DNA of 52,398 nt from a virus. This document shows, piece by piece, positions 33,923-41,384 of the stretch. Both the position numbers and the translations under genes were made by a program. Location: positions 1-52,398 of the IMG/VR virus record IMGVR_UViG_3300009285_007659; one strand, 5' to 3'. Position 1 is the stretch's first letter. Every line of letters begins with the position of its first letter. The notes under the pieces are model-generated. The model saw nothing but the letters and a program-made list of their open reading frames with translations. It was not told the origin of the DNA and searched no databases.

Positions 33923-33978
33923 TTCTATATTTCTATATTTCTATATTTCTATATTTCTATATTTCTATATTTCTATAT
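33923..33978 (+). repeat. tandem repeat, 7 copies of TTCTATAT
   Basis: Seven perfect back-to-back copies of TTCTATAT, immediately after the last cupin gene. Pure 8-bp AT-rich arrays may arise by slippage, and the copy number may vary between isolates. It could also be DNA-bending or protein-binding sequence at the operon boundary. Confidence 0.9.
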
Positions 33979-34071
33979 TTCTTCTAACAGTATATTTTAA
34001 TTTTATTACTGGTTAATTTCTATAATTAATCTGGAATTGCAATTAGTATTTTAAAATTTTACTTATATACT

Positions 34072-34140
34072 GTTAAAATCGGCAAAATTTAAAAATTGCC
34101 CGTTTACGGGCGTCTATTAAAGAATGCCGAAATTAACAAT
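34072..34140 (+). ncRNA. structured repeat element, copy 1
   Basis: The sequence has an outer stem TCGGCA (34079-34084) / TGCCGA (34125-34130) and an inner stem GCCCG (34098-34102) / CGGGC (34107-34111) with loop TTTA. It is near-identical in length and sequence to the copy at 34799. Both stems are kept in both copies and the differences fall mainly in linkers and loop. May be a small RNA, an RNA processing site or a DNA recombination or regulatory site. Confidence 0.5.
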
Positions 34141-34361
34141 GTTCTTTAAATAACTCTACTAAATTTCTTGTTTTACACTGAAATGTGCTTCTATTTTAAA
34201 GATTCTATTTATCCAGATATTAAATACAGTGTCTATTTTTAGACAATAGTTCTGCTCTTTATATCACATTCATGTGTACTGCTTTTTCTTTTTATTTACT
34301 TATCTTTCTTTCTTTTATTTTTTATATTGAATTTATTTTTTATCAGATATTTTTTTTAATC

Positions 34362-34386
34362 GCAGAAGGACTTAGGGTCCTTCTGC
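34362..34386 (+). terminator. rho-independent terminator-like hairpin
   Basis: A 10-bp perfect stem GCAGAAGGAC (34362-34371) / GTCCTTCTGC (34377-34386) with a 5-nt loop. The following T-run is weak (TCTATTT). It may end transcription of the glycan cassette. Confidence 0.5.
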
Positions 34387-34498
34387 TCTATTTAACAGAA
34401 TATTTAAAGTTATTTTGTTGTTCAACTAAACAACTGTTTTAGTATATCACATTTTTGACTAAAAGTAAAGGAAAATCGACCTGTTTTTCTAAAAAAAA

Positions 34499-34516
34499 TT
34501 TAGGTCACGTACTTTT
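34499..34516 (+). repeat. 18-nt word TTTAGGTCACGTACTTTT, copy 1
   Basis: Exact match to 34758-34775. Both copies follow an A/T run. With the structured element it forms part of a larger ordered repeat; possible promoter or protein-binding site. Confidence 0.7.
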
Positions 34517-34610
34517 AAATTTCTGATACAGAATTTATTAGATAACTGTTTTAAGAGCTGTTTAAATATTCCAGCTTTTTATAGTAGATCTAATTATTCT
34601 ACGTAAGTAG

Positions 34611-34638
34611 AGAAGAGCTTACCGCTCTTCTTTTATTT
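34611..34638 (+). terminator. rho-independent terminator
   Basis: Stem AGAAGAGC (34611-34618) / GCTCTTCT (34624-34631), loop TTACC, followed by a T-rich tail (TTTATTT). Good terminator shape for + strand transcription and the best terminator in the non-coding region. Confidence 0.65.
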
Positions 34639-34757
34639 AGGTTGATCGTAGGTGTTTAAATCGCAATCTTTAAAGAGTATGTATGAAGCGCCCTGCTGTA
34701 CCTGAACCTAGGGTAGCATGGAAATTTGGATTCGTAAATAGATTTCTCAAAAATTTT

Positions 34758-34775
34758 TTTAGGTCACGTACTTTT
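34758..34775 (+). repeat. 18-nt word TTTAGGTCACGTACTTTT, copy 2
   Basis: Exact match to 34499-34516, lying 24 bases upstream of structured element copy 2 and about 107 bases upstream of the peptidase start. A conserved promoter-like element is possible, but no canonical -10 is clear. Confidence 0.7.
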
Positions 34776-34798
34776 CTGTGATTCTGCTTTAGAACACT

Positions 34799-34867
34799 GT
34801 TAATATCGGCAAATTTTAAAAATCGCCCGTTACCGGGCATCTATTAAAGAATGCCGAAACAAACAAT
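34799..34867 (+). ncRNA. structured repeat element, copy 2, upstream of the endolysin gene
   Basis: Outer stem TCGGCA (34806-34811) / TGCCGA (34852-34857), inner stem GCCCG (34825-34829) / CGGGC (34834-34838) with loop TTAC. The linker TCTATTAAAGAA is identical in both copies. It ends 15 bases before the ATG of the M15 peptidase gene, so it lies in the 5' untranslated region and could control its translation or RNA stability. Confidence 0.5.
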
Positions 34868-34882
34868 ATTTAGAGGTTTTTC

Positions 34883-35644
34883 ATGATTTCAAGAGTACAG
34901 TTAATTCCAGCTCATTCTTTGACTTCTTCTTATCGTAAGTCTAATTCAATAAATCGCTGGGATATTTCAGTGTTTTCTGCTGGTGGTGCTCAAGGGAACT
35001 TCATCACTCCAGATTTATTCAAATCTCTTCAGGAACTAGACAACATTGTCAAAATTAACAATGGAACCTTGTATATTACTGATTTGTTTAGAACTTGGGA
35101 TAAACAGTTCAATGTCAGAAAATTATATGAAACTGGCATTAGAAATGTTTATGCAGCAAAGCCAGGTCACAGCTTCCATAATGCTGGTAGGGCTGTAGAT
35201 ATATCAATTTCAGAACTGAATTTTTCTGACATTCCAAAAAAAGAATGGCTAGACAAATTTTGGAATTTAGCGATACCATTAGGATTTAGACCAATTATAG
35301 ATAATCCAGATATGAACAAAAGTGAAGCATGGCATTTTGACTATCCAGGAGACGATTGGTCGGAAGCATACAATAATTTAAGTTATTCAACTGTCGCTAA
35401 ATGCTGTGTTTTGGATGTTGGTCAATGGTTCGGTAGTCCAGAATCTACATCTATAGCTATGTTTATTCAGGCACAATTAATCAGATTAGGTTTTTACGAT
35501 ATTGGAGATGTCGATGGAATTATTGGTTATAAAACAAGAACAGCTCTTTTAAATTTGAATTTAGGAAATGGCCGCCCTGCCCTACAGGCTGAATCACTTG
35601 TTCGTTTGCAGCGCGCTGACGGTGCAGAGCGCCTCGTGGTGTAG
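34883..35644 (+). CDS. M15-family peptidase with C-terminal peptidoglycan-binding-like domain (putative endolysin)
   Basis: 253 aa. The M15/VanY zinc site is visible: GHSFHNAGRAVDISI (S-x-H-x-x-G-x-A-x-D) and EAWHFDY (E-x-x-H). The C-terminal ~70 residues (AMFIQAQLIRLGFYDIGDVDGIIGYKTRTAL) match a peptidoglycan-binding domain with its typical L-x-x-x-G-Y/F...DG-x-x-G pattern. No signal peptide, so release would need a holin or alternative path. Predicted role: cleaving peptide cross-links for lysis, or as a virion peptidase. The last ~60 bases are GC-richer than the rest. Confidence 0.85.
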   Translation: MISRVQLIPAHSLTSSYRKSNSINRWDISVFSAGGAQGNFITPDLFKSLQELDNIVKINNGTLYITDLFRTWDKQFNVRKLYETGIRNVYAAKPGHSFHNAGRAVDISISELNFSDIPKKEWLDKFWNLAIPLGFRPIIDNPDMNKSEAWHFDYPGDDWSEAYNNLSYSTVAKCCVLDVGQWFGSPESTSIAMFIQAQLIRLGFYDIGDVDGIIGYKTRTALLNLNLGNGRPALQAESLVRLQRADGAERLVV

Positions 35645-35869
35645 TTTTTAGAGGCAAACCTAGATGGCTCTGTCACTTCAAGATGAAAATCGCACCATGA
35701 GCCTTTCTGAACCGTCAGAATCGTTTGATTTTTTTTCAGTCATTTGATTAAATTTGTATACTTTTTCTGGTTTTTCTGTATATTTAATTTTAGCAAGGCT
35801 TAAGGTAGCTTGCTAACAACACTGCTGCAAAGAGTGTAATTAAATCTACTTGCTCTAGGAGGAGTAAAC
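35645..35869. other. 225-bp intergenic region upstream of the Hsp20 gene
   Basis: No ORF of note. It holds a T-run at 35729-35736, one arm of an inverted repeat (35794-35807), and a strong ribosome site (AGGAGGAG) just ahead of the Hsp20 ATG. A promoter for Hsp20 is likely here, but its -10 and -35 cannot be fixed in such AT-rich DNA. Confidence 0.4.
35794..35807 (+). repeat. left arm of 14-bp inverted repeat around the Hsp20 gene
   Basis: CAAGGCTTAAGGTA is the exact reverse complement of 36317-36330. The arms enclose about 509 bp holding only the Hsp20 gene and its leader. A local hairpin (GCAAG ... CTTGC) also forms at this left arm. Confidence 0.8.
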
Positions 35870-36310
35870 ATGTTGACCCCATTGTCTTCGCCCACATTTC
35901 CAGCTTTAATTCTTGATTCTGTTTTTGATGAATTTTTTAAGTCAGTAGCTCCAGTTAAGCGTCATACGCATTCTGGATTTCCGATTATTGATGTTTATTC
36001 TGATGAAAAAGAAAATATCATTTTAGAATATGCTTTAGCTGGATATTCTTTGAAAGATTTGAATGTTTCAGTTGATGGACCAGTTCTTACTGTTTCGTCA
36101 GAAGGAACGTCTCAAGTTGTTGAAGGTTTAGTTGCTTTATCTTCACCAAAAATTGTTCGAAAGCCATTTAAAAGTACGTGGACTGATGCTAATAATGCTT
36201 TTGATTTGGAAAAGTTAAACGCTAATTATATTGATGGAATTTTGAAAGTTGTAATTCCTAAAAAACACCACAACTTAACAAAAAAAATTCAGATTGCAGC
36301 AGGTTGTTAA
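35870..36310 (+). CDS. Hsp20-family small heat-shock protein
   Basis: 146 aa. The alpha-crystallin-like core runs about residues 40-140 with FPIIDVYSDEKENIILEYALAGYSLKDLNVSVDGPVLTV (the A-x-x-x-N-G-V/L-like end is NYIDGILKVVIPK). Strong ribosome site AGGAGG seven bases upstream. Phage Hsp20 proteins are known in T4-like phages and are thought to help fold or protect virion proteins; the phage form lacks a long N-terminal tail, as here. It is flanked by a 14-bp inverted repeat. An ATP-independent chaperone for the structural module that follows is a sensible reading. Confidence 0.88.
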   Translation: MLTPLSSPTFPALILDSVFDEFFKSVAPVKRHTHSGFPIIDVYSDEKENIILEYALAGYSLKDLNVSVDGPVLTVSSEGTSQVVEGLVALSSPKIVRKPFKSTWTDANNAFDLEKLNANYIDGILKVVIPKKHHNLTKKIQIAAGC

Positions 36311-36316
36311 TCAATT

Positions 36317-36330
36317 TACCTTAAGCCTTG
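36317..36330 (+). repeat. right arm of 14-bp inverted repeat around the Hsp20 gene
   Basis: TACCTTAAGCCTTG, the exact reverse complement of 35794-35807, seven bases after the Hsp20 stop. Could be a regulatory site, a long-range RNA stem or a trace of an inserted unit. Confidence 0.8.
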
Positions 36331-36358
36331 TTAATCTAAAAATTTTCGAGGTGCTTCA

Positions 36359-36598
36359 ATGAGAACAAGAAGTTGGCGACGTACTCAAAATAAAAGAATT
36401 ATTAAAAAAAGAAAAAGAATAGTTGAAAATCTAAAAGGATTTGATAAATTTTCTATTTACATTAATCCAGGTTTCATGAGAAAATGTAATTACAGATGTA
36501 AATTTTACAAAACTGTAAGGAATACAAAAAGACCTTCTGTTCTTAAGGGCGAAGAAGATGAATATTTTAATGCGCAAAGAAATGAAAGAAGTTTATAA
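36359..36598 (+). CDS. small basic hypothetical protein
   Basis: 79 aa with a GAGG ribosome site ahead of the ATG. Very basic at the start (RTRSWRRTQNKRIIKKRKR) and with two Cys in the middle (KCNYRCKFYK). The sequence would suit binding to nucleic acid. It overlaps the next gene by 41 bases. No family recognised. Confidence 0.6.
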   Translation: MRTRSWRRTQNKRIIKKRKRIVENLKGFDKFSIYINPGFMRKCNYRCKFYKTVRNTKRPSVLKGEEDEYFNAQRNERSL

Positions 36599-36857
36599 AG
36601 AAAACAAATCTCAAGACAGTAAGTTGCGTGGCAGAGAAATTAATAAACTTGTTCAGGAAATTCATAAATATAGGAAACTTGTTCCTAATTTGACTGAAGA
36701 GCAAAAACAGCAAATTGAAGAACTTGCTATGAAACTTAAGAATTTGTGTAAAGAAAAAGGATTTAAAAATGATTTTCCATCTTTGCCAAAATTTAAGAAA
36801 TTTCTGAAGAAAAATAAGATTTCTCTAGAAGAGCTGAAAGTATCTAATGAATTCTGA
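36558..36857 (+). CDS. hypothetical helical protein
   Basis: 99 aa starting within the end of the previous gene (another ATG lies at 36570). It is a helical, Lys/Glu-rich protein (REINKLVQEIHKYRK, EEQKQQIEELAMKLKNL) ending with KKNKISLEELKVSNEF. No signal or membrane region. Possibly a scaffolding or nucleic-acid-binding protein, but no family recognised. Confidence 0.6.
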   Translation: MNILMRKEMKEVYKENKSQDSKLRGREINKLVQEIHKYRKLVPNLTEEQKQQIEELAMKLKNLCKEKGFKNDFPSLPKFKKFLKKNKISLEELKVSNEF

Positions 36858-37023
36858 TTTTTTCTATTTTATCGTTGCAAATACAGCAATTTATCTGTCT
36901 ACATTTGGTCTGTCGTTTTATTTATCAAATAGAATGATAAATAAGTTTTTCAATCATTTTGGAATAAAAAATAATAACCAGTTATTTACAAAAGATATGA
37001 AAAGACCAAATCGAGGCTCTTGA
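36847..37023 (+). CDS. small membrane protein with one predicted transmembrane helix
   Basis: 58 aa from ATG 36847, overlapping the upstream gene by 11 bases and ending just before the next start. The first ~28 residues are hydrophobic (FFYFIVANTAIYLSTFGLSF) and followed by a basic Asn/Lys-rich tail, as expected of an inner-membrane protein with a cytoplasmic tail. A holin-like or spanin-like role is possible given the nearby peptidase, but one helix is not enough to say so. It fills the otherwise empty gap exactly, which supports it being real. Confidence 0.5.
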   Translation: MNSDFFYFIVANTAIYLSTFGLSFYLSNRMINKFFNHFGIKNNNQLFTKDMKRPNRGS

Positions 37024-37026
37024 TGA

Positions 37027-37521
37027 ATGGCTAACATTAATATAAATGGTATTCCTCGTCCCCGTCATTCAGTAACAGAAAGAAGTAAAAACCAACTTAA
37101 CGGTTTGTTTATTCCAAACACTGCAATATATGTTTCTAGTGGCTCTATAAATAATGTTATCAGTAGCACTACTGGATCGACATCAATTCAATTCGACACT
37201 TATGCTTACAGAATTCATCGAGTAGAAGTTTTTCATTCTGGAACAGCTACAACTTTTGACGTTAGCATAGAAAGCAGTGCACCTAATACAGGTTCGTTTT
37301 TCGATCCTAGAGATGTTATTGTTGAATATAAAAATTTAGATGGTTCTGATAATTATTCAACAGGAATGGATCAAGTAGAAAATTTAATAGCATTAACTGA
37401 TGTTTCTGGTAACTTACACTTAAAAATGAAACCTTATGGTCTTTTGGGAAATAATAATTTTAAGTATTTGTTAGTATTGGAACCTCTTATAGTATATTAT
37501 AAAAGTGATGGTAGCATTTAA
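37027..37521 (+). CDS. putative virion structural protein
   Basis: 164 aa. Beta-rich, Ser/Thr/Gly-rich sequence with a basic start (IPRPRHSVTERSKNQL), typical of phage tail or neck proteins. Its last base is the first base of the next gene. The position at the head of the tail and baseplate block supports a virion role. No specific family recognised. Confidence 0.6.
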   Translation: MANININGIPRPRHSVTERSKNQLNGLFIPNTAIYVSSGSINNVISSTTGSTSIQFDTYAYRIHRVEVFHSGTATTFDVSIESSAPNTGSFFDPRDVIVEYKNLDGSDNYSTGMDQVENLIALTDVSGNLHLKMKPYGLLGNNNFKYLLVLEPLIVYYKSDGSI

Positions 37522-38750
37522 TGGTTTCTTCAAGAGCGACGTATAATAATTTAACTCCTGTTTCTATACAAAATACCGTCCATAGTGTTCAGATTGATGA
37601 ACTTGGTAGAACTGCAAATATCTCTCAATTTGGAGATGTTATTTCAATGCCTCGTTATAATCACGTATTGACACAATTTCAATACATTATTTCTACATCT
37701 GAAACTGATGTTACTGGGTCTTACGGTGGTGGTTCTTTTTCGTCTGCTAGTATGGGAATTGTAACTTCATCTATTGCATCTAACGGTTATGCAAGAATTC
37801 AAACTAGAAGAAGTATTAGATATGTTCCAGGACATGAAGCTTATTCGTATTTCACAGCATTGTTTTTAACAAGTAGTGACGGTCTTCATCAGAGAATTGG
37901 TTGTTTTGATAATGGTGATGGTTTCTATTTTGGGTATTCTGGGAGTTATTTTGGAATTGGATGGAGAAATAATTTTCAAGATACTTTTATTTCCCAATCT
38001 CAATTTTCAAAAGATAAGTTAGATGGTACAGGGCCAAGTAAATTTAATCTTGCTTATGATAAGTTTAATGTTTATGGTGTTAAATTTGCTTGGCTGGGGA
38101 CATCTCCTATAAATTTTCACGTTATGTCTGAAGATGGTTCTTGGGTTATTTGTCACCAAATTAGCATTCCTAATCAATATACAGTTCCATCTATCAGAAA
38201 TCCAGTATTGCCAATTCGCATGGAAGTAAGTAAAAGTTCTGGAACTGTAAATGGAGAAATTAGAACAGCGTCTTGGAATGGCGGTGCTGTTTTGTTTCAA
38301 GATACTGATTTACCAAATCGTCACTTTAACTATAGGTCATCTAAAAATATTACTGCCAATGTATTAACTAATATCTTAACTATTTCTAACACTGGTAGTT
38401 TTCATTCTTTAGAAAATAAAATTGTGATGGAATTTAACAGTTCTAATTTTGTTGCTGATGGAACAAAATCTGTTGTCTTTGATGTTTACAAAAATTGTGT
38501 GTTGTTATCAGCTTCGTATAAATCTGTTGATTCTGTAAATTCAGTTTCTTCTGTTGATGTTAGTGGTACTATATCTTCTACTGGATCGTTGGTTACTAGT
38601 TTTGCAATATCTAAAGTTGATTCTTTATATGTTTCAGATTTAGTCAATCATGGCATTATTCTTTTTCCGAATGAAACTTTAACAGTTTCTGCTTTATCAT
38701 CAAACAATTCAGAGATTGTTGCTAGCCTTAATTGGCATGATAAATTTTAG
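37521..38750 (+). CDS. putative virion structural protein, fibre or lectin-like
   Basis: 409 aa, beta-rich and Ser/Thr/Gly-rich (GSYGGGSFSSASMGIVTSS, RIGCFDNGDGFYFGYSGSY). The middle has a jelly-roll-like set of strands with aromatic residues (YFGIGWRNNF, AWLGTSPINF). Proteins of this type occur in tail or fibre modules of large phages, from general knowledge; no exact family. It overlaps its upstream neighbour by one base and likely belongs to the same complex. Confidence 0.6.
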   Translation: MVSSRATYNNLTPVSIQNTVHSVQIDELGRTANISQFGDVISMPRYNHVLTQFQYIISTSETDVTGSYGGGSFSSASMGIVTSSIASNGYARIQTRRSIRYVPGHEAYSYFTALFLTSSDGLHQRIGCFDNGDGFYFGYSGSYFGIGWRNNFQDTFISQSQFSKDKLDGTGPSKFNLAYDKFNVYGVKFAWLGTSPINFHVMSEDGSWVICHQISIPNQYTVPSIRNPVLPIRMEVSKSSGTVNGEIRTASWNGGAVLFQDTDLPNRHFNYRSSKNITANVLTNILTISNTGSFHSLENKIVMEFNSSNFVADGTKSVVFDVYKNCVLLSASYKSVDSVNSVSSVDVSGTISSTGSLVTSFAISKVDSLYVSDLVNHGIILFPNETLTVSALSSNNSEIVASLNWHDKF

Positions 38751-38758
38751 AGAATTTA

Positions 38759-39061
38759 ATGATTTTTATTATAGTGTTGTCAATTTTTCTTTTTTTATCT
38801 GTTGTTTTCAATATTTTCGTATTTTCCCTTGCTGTAAAACAGGCTAAATTAAGAAATGAATTTGAATTGTTTTATTTAGATACTATTGACGATGTTTCAT
38901 CAGTCATCCAGATGCTTGACAAATTATTGGAAAGACAGTTTTTGTCAGATGATTCAGATGTTCAAAATTTATACAGAATAATAGCCATCACTCATGATAT
39001 TTTAATAGGATATGTTAATGCCGGAATCTCCCCAAGAGAATCAAAAAGAACCAAAAAGTAA
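38759..39061 (+). CDS. small protein with N-terminal transmembrane helix
   Basis: 100 aa. Residues about 1-26 are a hydrophobic stretch (FIIVLSIFLFLSVVFNIFVFSL), followed by a soluble helical domain rich in Asp/Glu (DTIDDVSSVIQMLDKLLERQF). It could be an inner-membrane protein of the phage. Its 3' end overlaps the late sigma factor gene by 50 bases in another frame. Confidence 0.65.
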   Translation: MIFIIVLSIFLFLSVVFNIFVFSLAVKQAKLRNEFELFYLDTIDDVSSVIQMLDKLLERQFLSDDSDVQNLYRIIAITHDILIGYVNAGISPRESKRTKK

Positions 39062-39743
39062 TACTTTTTCTTCCAGTAATTACTTCAATAATCAAACTGA
39101 ACTTTCCATTGTAGAGTTTCAAAAAGAACCTGACATTGAAAAGAAAAAACAAATTTTCCTAGACAGCATTCAGCCGGCATTTTCTAAGTTAATTGAAAAT
39201 ATTATATTTGTGTATAACTTTCATATAATTGGAAATTTAGATTTATTGAAAAATGATTGTTTATCTTTTTTGTTTGAAAATATTTACAAATTTGACAGCA
39301 CTAAAGGACACAAAGCGTTTTCTTATTTTAATGTTATAGCTAAAAATTGGTTTATTCAAAAAGTTAAAACACTAAAGAAAAGCAGTAAGGTAAACGTTGA
39401 GTTTGACTCAGATGTAATAGAAAATTTAGAAAAAAATAATCATGAAGCGGTTGTTTTTTTCTATGAAGATTCATTGTTTAAAGAAGAGTTTTTAGAATTA
39501 TTAAAAGAAGAAGTAGAAAAATGGCGAGATAAATTCAATAAATCTCAAGAACAGAAAATTCTAGAAGCGATTATTTTATTATTAAATAATCCTGATTTAG
39601 TGTCCATTTACAATAAAAAAGCAGTATATCTTTATTTACGGGAAATCTCTGGAATGAATACAAAACAAGTTGTAACCAATTTGATGAAATTCAAAAAGAA
39701 ATATTTGTTATTCAAGAAACGTTATCACGATGGAGATGTTTAG
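39012..39743 (+). CDS. late-transcription sigma factor (T4 gp55-like)
   Basis: 243 aa. An acidic, Ser-rich N-terminus is followed by a sigma region 2-like segment: LIENIIFVYNFH, LSFLFENIYKFDSTKGHKAFSYFNVIAKNWFIQKVK, where F-D-S-x-K-G...F-S-Y-F...I-A-x-N-x-F-I matches the gp55/sigma-2 pattern. The C-terminal part (VYLYLREISGMNTKQVV...KK) could be a region-4-like helix-turn-helix, longer than gp55 of T4 (about 185 aa). Start at ATG 39012 or 39018. Role: direct host RNA polymerase to late promoters for the structural genes that follow. The family call is from pattern. Confidence 0.7.
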   Translation: MLMPESPQENQKEPKSNTFSSSNYFNNQTELSIVEFQKEPDIEKKKQIFLDSIQPAFSKLIENIIFVYNFHIIGNLDLLKNDCLSFLFENIYKFDSTKGHKAFSYFNVIAKNWFIQKVKTLKKSSKVNVEFDSDVIENLEKNNHEAVVFFYEDSLFKEEFLELLKEEVEKWRDKFNKSQEQKILEAIILLLNNPDLVSIYNKKAVYLYLREISGMNTKQVVTNLMKFKKKYLLFKKRYHDGDV

Positions 39744-39746
39744 TAT

Positions 39747-40064
39747 ATGTCTAGAAAGGTAGTGAAAACAGAAGATATTTCTGAGTTGTATGATTTAGCT
39801 TGGAATCAAATGAAAGAGGATAGAGAATCTGTTGTTGATATTTACAATGATTTAAAAAAAATGATTCAGGGAGACAGGCAAGGATATGCTGTTTCTGGTG
39901 ACACTTTAGCGAAATATGCAGAGATTTTAGTTAGACAAACAAATCAAATTGTAGAATTAATAAAGATTGCCCATAAGAATAAAGATGATGATGAATATGG
40001 AACGTTAAGCAAAAATGATTATGATGTTATTCATAGCGCTATAGACAAAAGAGAACCTGAATGA
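39747..40064 (+). CDS. hypothetical protein, possible terminase-region or structural helper
   Basis: 105 aa, mostly helical and acidic (DISELYDLAWNQMKEDRESVVDIYNDL, then AKYAEILVRQTNQIVELIKI). Not recognised from conserved motifs. It starts three bases after the sigma gene and overlaps the next small gene (ATGA). Small helical proteins in this position are often assembly chaperones, but nothing more can be supported. Confidence 0.55.
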   Translation: MSRKVVKTEDISELYDLAWNQMKEDRESVVDIYNDLKKMIQGDRQGYAVSGDTLAKYAEILVRQTNQIVELIKIAHKNKDDDEYGTLSKNDYDVIHSAIDKREPE

Positions 40065-40306
40065 GTGTTGAAAGCTCTGAAACATCTGAACTTTTATATA
40101 GATTTAATTCTTTAGCAAATAAATATGTTAAATTGTCTTTAGAGATTTCAAAACTTTTTGAGAAATTTGGCAATTACAGAAAAGAACTTCAGCTTATTGC
40201 TGTTGAATTAGGAAATCGAGGAATTAATGCTAATTCTCCAGAAGAACTTACTAGACAAATAGAAGAAGCTATTTCTAAATTAGGAAATATTGATGAGCAG
40301 CAGTAA
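40061..40306 (+). CDS. hypothetical small helical protein
   Basis: 81 aa, helical (LLYRFNSLANKYVKLSLEISKLFEKF, then ELTRQIEEAISKLGN), predicted coiled coil near the C-terminus. ATGA overlap with the upstream gene and a 14-base overlap with the next. Probably expressed with the baseplate genes. No family recognised. Confidence 0.55.
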   Translation: MSVESSETSELLYRFNSLANKYVKLSLEISKLFEKFGNYRKELQLIAVELGNRGINANSPEELTRQIEEAISKLGNIDEQQ

Positions 40307-41384
40307 GAAAAATTTGACTCCTAGAGACATTGTTAATCCGTCAAGGATTTTAAGTCGTCTTATTCAAGATTACGTTGATGGTTCTCTGGATGATAGAACG
40401 TTCTTGTATCGTGCGCAAGTTGTTGCTGTTGATTATGTAGGTGCTCAGCTAGAGTCTTCGCCTGCTCCTAATCCAAAAAACAGTGTCCGTGCAAGAATTT
40501 TAACATTAGATCGCTATAAAGATGATGAAGATTTAACTATATTTTGGCCACTATTCCCGTTTGATTTATACCCCATAAAGCCAGGCGAACACATTTATGT
40601 TTTATTTGAAGATGCTGAAGAGGAACATGGACTATGGTTATCTCGAATACCAGAACCAAACAATGTAGACAACATCAATTTAACTCCAGGAGTTTTAAAA
40701 TATCAACAAGATGCAAGCAATAATTTAACTGAAATTGCTGCTCAGCAAACAGTTCTGGATTTAGATTCCCCTCCTCCTGCTGTTGTAACTCCTGAAGATT
40801 TTGTCGTGGAAACTGTTCCTGCATATACTGCTAGGACTGGCGATAGAGTGTTACAAGGATCGAATAATACTGTTATAGTCTTGGGTCGGGACAGACCTGT
40901 AGATACTGCTAGCGGGCAGCGTGATGGCGCTGGCACTATTGATTTGGTGACTGGACGTCAAACAGAAAATAATGATTTAACCGCCGATAATTCTCGAATT
41001 TACATTAGTTCAAACACAGATGTTGATACAAACTTCTCTATTCAGGTTGGCGAGTCTTCCGGTCCTTCTGCGGCAATTGCCATTAAAAGCAATGAAATAA
41101 GAATAGTTGCCAGAAATGGAATGAAATTAGTTGTTGAAGGTGGTGATGTTTTTATAAATGGCAACAATATTCATTTAGGTCCAGATGCAAATGGTTCTTC
41201 TGCTGTTTTAGGTGATTTGTTTCGACCTATTTTAGGTGATATTGTAGATTTATTATTACAGCATACGCATCCAACACCAACAGGCCCTAGTGGTCCTGCT
41301 AACTTACCAATAGCTTCTATTCAGTCGCTTAGTACATCTGACCTAGACAGCATTCTTTCTGATACTGTTAAGGTAAAGTCTTAA
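40293..41384 (+). CDS. baseplate hub/spike-like protein (gp5/gpV-like OB-fold)
   Basis: 363 aa from ATG 40293. Near the start is a beta-barrel-like region (AQVVAVDYVGAQLES, PLFPFDLYPIKPGEHIYVLFED, EEHGLWLSRIP) resembling the OB-fold of tail spike or hub proteins. The C-terminal third has beta-helix-like repeats (MKLVVEGGDVFINGNNIHLGP) and an HTHPTPTGPSG segment common to spike-tip proteins and to phage T4 gp5 relatives. No lysozyme domain visible. Together with gp25- and gp6-like genes it forms the central part of a contractile-tail baseplate. Confidence 0.75.
   Translation: MSSSKKNLTPRDIVNPSRILSRLIQDYVDGSLDDRTFLYRAQVVAVDYVGAQLESSPAPNPKNSVRARILTLDRYKDDEDLTIFWPLFPFDLYPIKPGEHIYVLFEDAEEEHGLWLSRIPEPNNVDNINLTPGVLKYQQDASNNLTEIAAQQTVLDLDSPPPAVVTPEDFVVETVPAYTARTGDRVLQGSNNTVIVLGRDRPVDTASGQRDGAGTIDLVTGRQTENNDLTADNSRIYISSNTDVDTNFSIQVGESSGPSAAIAIKSNEIRIVARNGMKLVVEGGDVFINGNNIHLGPDANGSSAVLGDLFRPILGDIVDLLLQHTHPTPTGPSGPANLPIASIQSLSTSDLDSILSDTVKVKS

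Larger units (their letters stand above)
33911..34882. other. 972-bp non-coding region with repeats and structured elements
   Basis: No convincing ORF on either strand. It holds an 8-bp tandem repeat (33923-33978), two copies of a structured element of about 69 nt (34072-34140 and 34799-34867), two copies of the 18-nt word TTTAGGTCACGTACTTTT, two terminator-like hairpins, and an inverted repeat TAACAGTATAT (33985-33995) with ATATACTGTTA (34065-34075). No tRNA-like cloverleaf was found. It separates the glycan cassette from the lysis and structural genes and is a likely transcription boundary. Confidence 0.75.

Noticed and set aside
34600-34800. tRNA gene in the non-coding boundary
   Set aside because: No T-loop consensus (GGTTCGA-like) with matching acceptor arms was found; hairpins there look like terminators.
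34883-35644. D-Ala-D-Ala resistance enzyme of VanY type
   Set aside because: The M15 fold is shared, but the peptidoglycan-binding domain, lack of signal peptide and phage context favour an endolysin.
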